The position numbers were made by a program, and so were the translations under genes. A DNA stretch of 64,000 bases. It comes from Bugula neritina (lineage: Eukaryota > Bryozoa > Gymnolaemata > Cheilostomatida > Bugulidae). Positions 62,599 to 64,000 of the stretch are shown piece after piece. The stretch is from contig OZ037765.1 of NCBI GenBank assembly GCA_964035545.1, positions 7,700,698 through 7,764,697 on the forward strand, given 5' to 3'. The notes under the pieces are model-generated. The model saw nothing but the letters and a program-made list of their open reading frames with translations, searched no databases and was not told the origin of the DNA. Position 1 is the first letter of the stretch; each line of letters starts with the position of its first letter.

Positions 62599-63928
62599 AT
62601 GTTAGTAAAGGATATGCAGGCTGAAGAAGGTTCTAAAGGGACTGAAGACCATTCTGTTCACATATCTCCTATTGATAAATCAACAAATAAGCAGGCAAAT
62701 AGAATAGAAGGGGCAGCCGTTAAAGAAGCTCTGCATAATGGAAATGGAATTCAGGACATTGGAGATGAAAGCAGTGACAAACAGTCAAGTGATAGCAAAT
62801 CTCATGGTTCTCCAGCTGCAGAGCAAGAGATGACCAGTATGCAATCACATGACATGGCACAACCTCTAAATTTTGAGTTGAATTCAGAAGCTCAAAGTGA
62901 TGTTTCCGGCAGAAATTTTTGGCAACTTCCCCATCATGAAGATGGCAATATGTTTCATTTTCAATCAATCAATCCTCCCCAATCAATGCCTAATTATGGG
63001 CTAAATAATAATAACTCTTTCCCCCAGCCTGTTCATTTTGGATCAATTGGTCAACAACCCAGTTATATGCCGAATCATGGGCATTTTTCATCTCCGCCTG
63101 GTATGCACAATATGTCAATGATGAGCAACATGGGGCCTATGGGTGGAATGAATTATCCTAATTCCCATAGTCAAAACCAAAGAAGAGCAATAACTGCCCA
63201 ACACAACTATGGGTCAATGGGTGGAAAGCCAATGAATCCAAGAGTTCCATGGAGTAATCAGCAAAATACATGGCCAAATCCTGGTCAGCCGCCCAACATG
63301 TCTCCCAACATGTCGCCATGGACAATGGCTTTGCAGCAGCAAAAAGCAATGAATAGACCTGGTGGAAATGCAAACATGGGCCCTGGATCAAAGAAAGGAC
63401 AATCTGGTATTCCTATCAATCACACAGCAAGCATGAATAATATGATGATGCAGCAACTCAGGTATGGTAAGCGAAGTAGCCCTGTCTCATCTATGAAAGC
63501 TGGCTACCCTGTTTCCGTTGGAGGTGAATCTATGAGTACTTCAGATATGAGCACAAATTACCAGGTAAATAGCAAGTAGTAAAACATAGCAGTTAAATTT
63601 GTGAAGGGTACATAGTTCCTATTTGATTTTACCAAATAATTGAGTTTAAAATTCACAATATAATGAAACATTTTGCTTTTATTAATGCCTGGAAAAAGCA
63701 GTACCTGTTGAAAATGGTTTGACTCCTATTTGTTTGATTGTAATAGCTTATGGTACCATTGGTAGCATATTTCTATTGACCTTCAACTTGCATCAGTTAT
63801 AAGTAATTCACATTTTAATTTTTAGAACAATATGGGTATGCCGACTAATGACAACATGAAAATGGATGCACTCCAAACTCAGCTGCTAGACATAATGAGA
63901 CATCCTGGGCAATATGAACAAGATAAAG
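62599..63928 (+). CDS. Probable CPEB2-4-type cytoplasmic polyadenylation element-binding protein, N-terminal part
   Basis: Exon about 62578-63564 and exon 63826-63928, phase 0 between them; the gene continues beyond the right edge. The visible ~356 residues are disordered and rich in Asn, Met, Gln, Pro, Gly and Ser, with repeats such as NMSPNMSPW and NMGPMGGMN. Two pieces point to the CPEB2-4/Orb2 family: RRAITAQHNYGSM, and MDALQTQLLDIMRHPG, which parallels a conserved L..LIDIMR block upstream of the RNA-recognition motifs. The RRMs and zinc-binding domain that would prove it lie outside the window. The exon begins after the acceptor GTTTTAG in an open phase, so 62599 is only the first Met here and the true start may be in an upstream exon. 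Confidence 0.55.
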
Positions 63929-64000
63929 GTATTATCAATTTCACAATAACAGTAGCAATAACTGCTGTTCATACCTAGTTGTAGATATATAGCAAGCTAT

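Overview
This is a piece of an animal (metazoan) nuclear genome. It is AT-rich, its genes are split by GT-AG introns of tens to thousands of bases, and it holds microsatellites, a minisatellite, MITEs, SINEs and retroelement remnants. All recognisable proteins are conserved animal genes: tropomyosin, ribosomal protein S25, ferredoxin reductase, Integrator subunit 2, SAAL1, HEMK1, a GABA-B-like receptor, an LRR-Ig receptor and a CPEB-like protein. The tropomyosin exon grid (284 residues, standard exon sizes) and the modest similarity of the other proteins to their vertebrate counterparts suggest an invertebrate. I cannot name the phylum.

Layout: (1) 365-3448, minus: SAAL1, 3' end missing or beyond the left edge. 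(2) 3770-4404: LTR-retrotransposon remnant. (3) 6264-11954, plus: HEMK1, mitochondrial release-factor methyltransferase, with a minisatellite and a trinucleotide tract in its last intron. (4) 12807-24123, plus: tropomyosin with two first exons and duplicated or triplicated exons 4, 5, 6 and 8. (5) 26199-28231, plus: RPS25. (6) 29369-34693, plus: seven-transmembrane class C (GABA-B/GPR156-like) receptor without a large ectodomain. (7) 35401-40542, minus: LRR-Ig-FN3 membrane receptor. (8) 43481-49724, plus: mitochondrial ferredoxin/adrenodoxin reductase. (9) 49992-59338, minus: INTS2. (10) 62599 to the right edge, plus: N-terminal low-complexity part of a probable CPEB2-4-type RNA-binding protein.

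The genes are independent transcription units, not a pathway cluster. HEMK1 and FDXR are both mitochondrial but far apart. The most remarkable locus is tropomyosin: every extra exon has exactly the length of its partner (118, 71, 76 or 70 nt). None of these lengths is divisible by three, so including two copies breaks the frame, and one gene could encode up to 48 isoforms. Other leads are an in-frame 39-nt cassette exon in RPS25, alternative receptor C termini, a Mutator-like MITE with a perfect 9-bp target duplication, a second MITE with long inverted arms, and a two-copy tRNA-derived SINE family. Exon boundaries were set by eye from splice consensus, reading phase and protein similarity. Where I checked phase across the whole gene (HEMK1, TPM, RPS25, GPCR, LRR receptor, FDXR), the frame closes.
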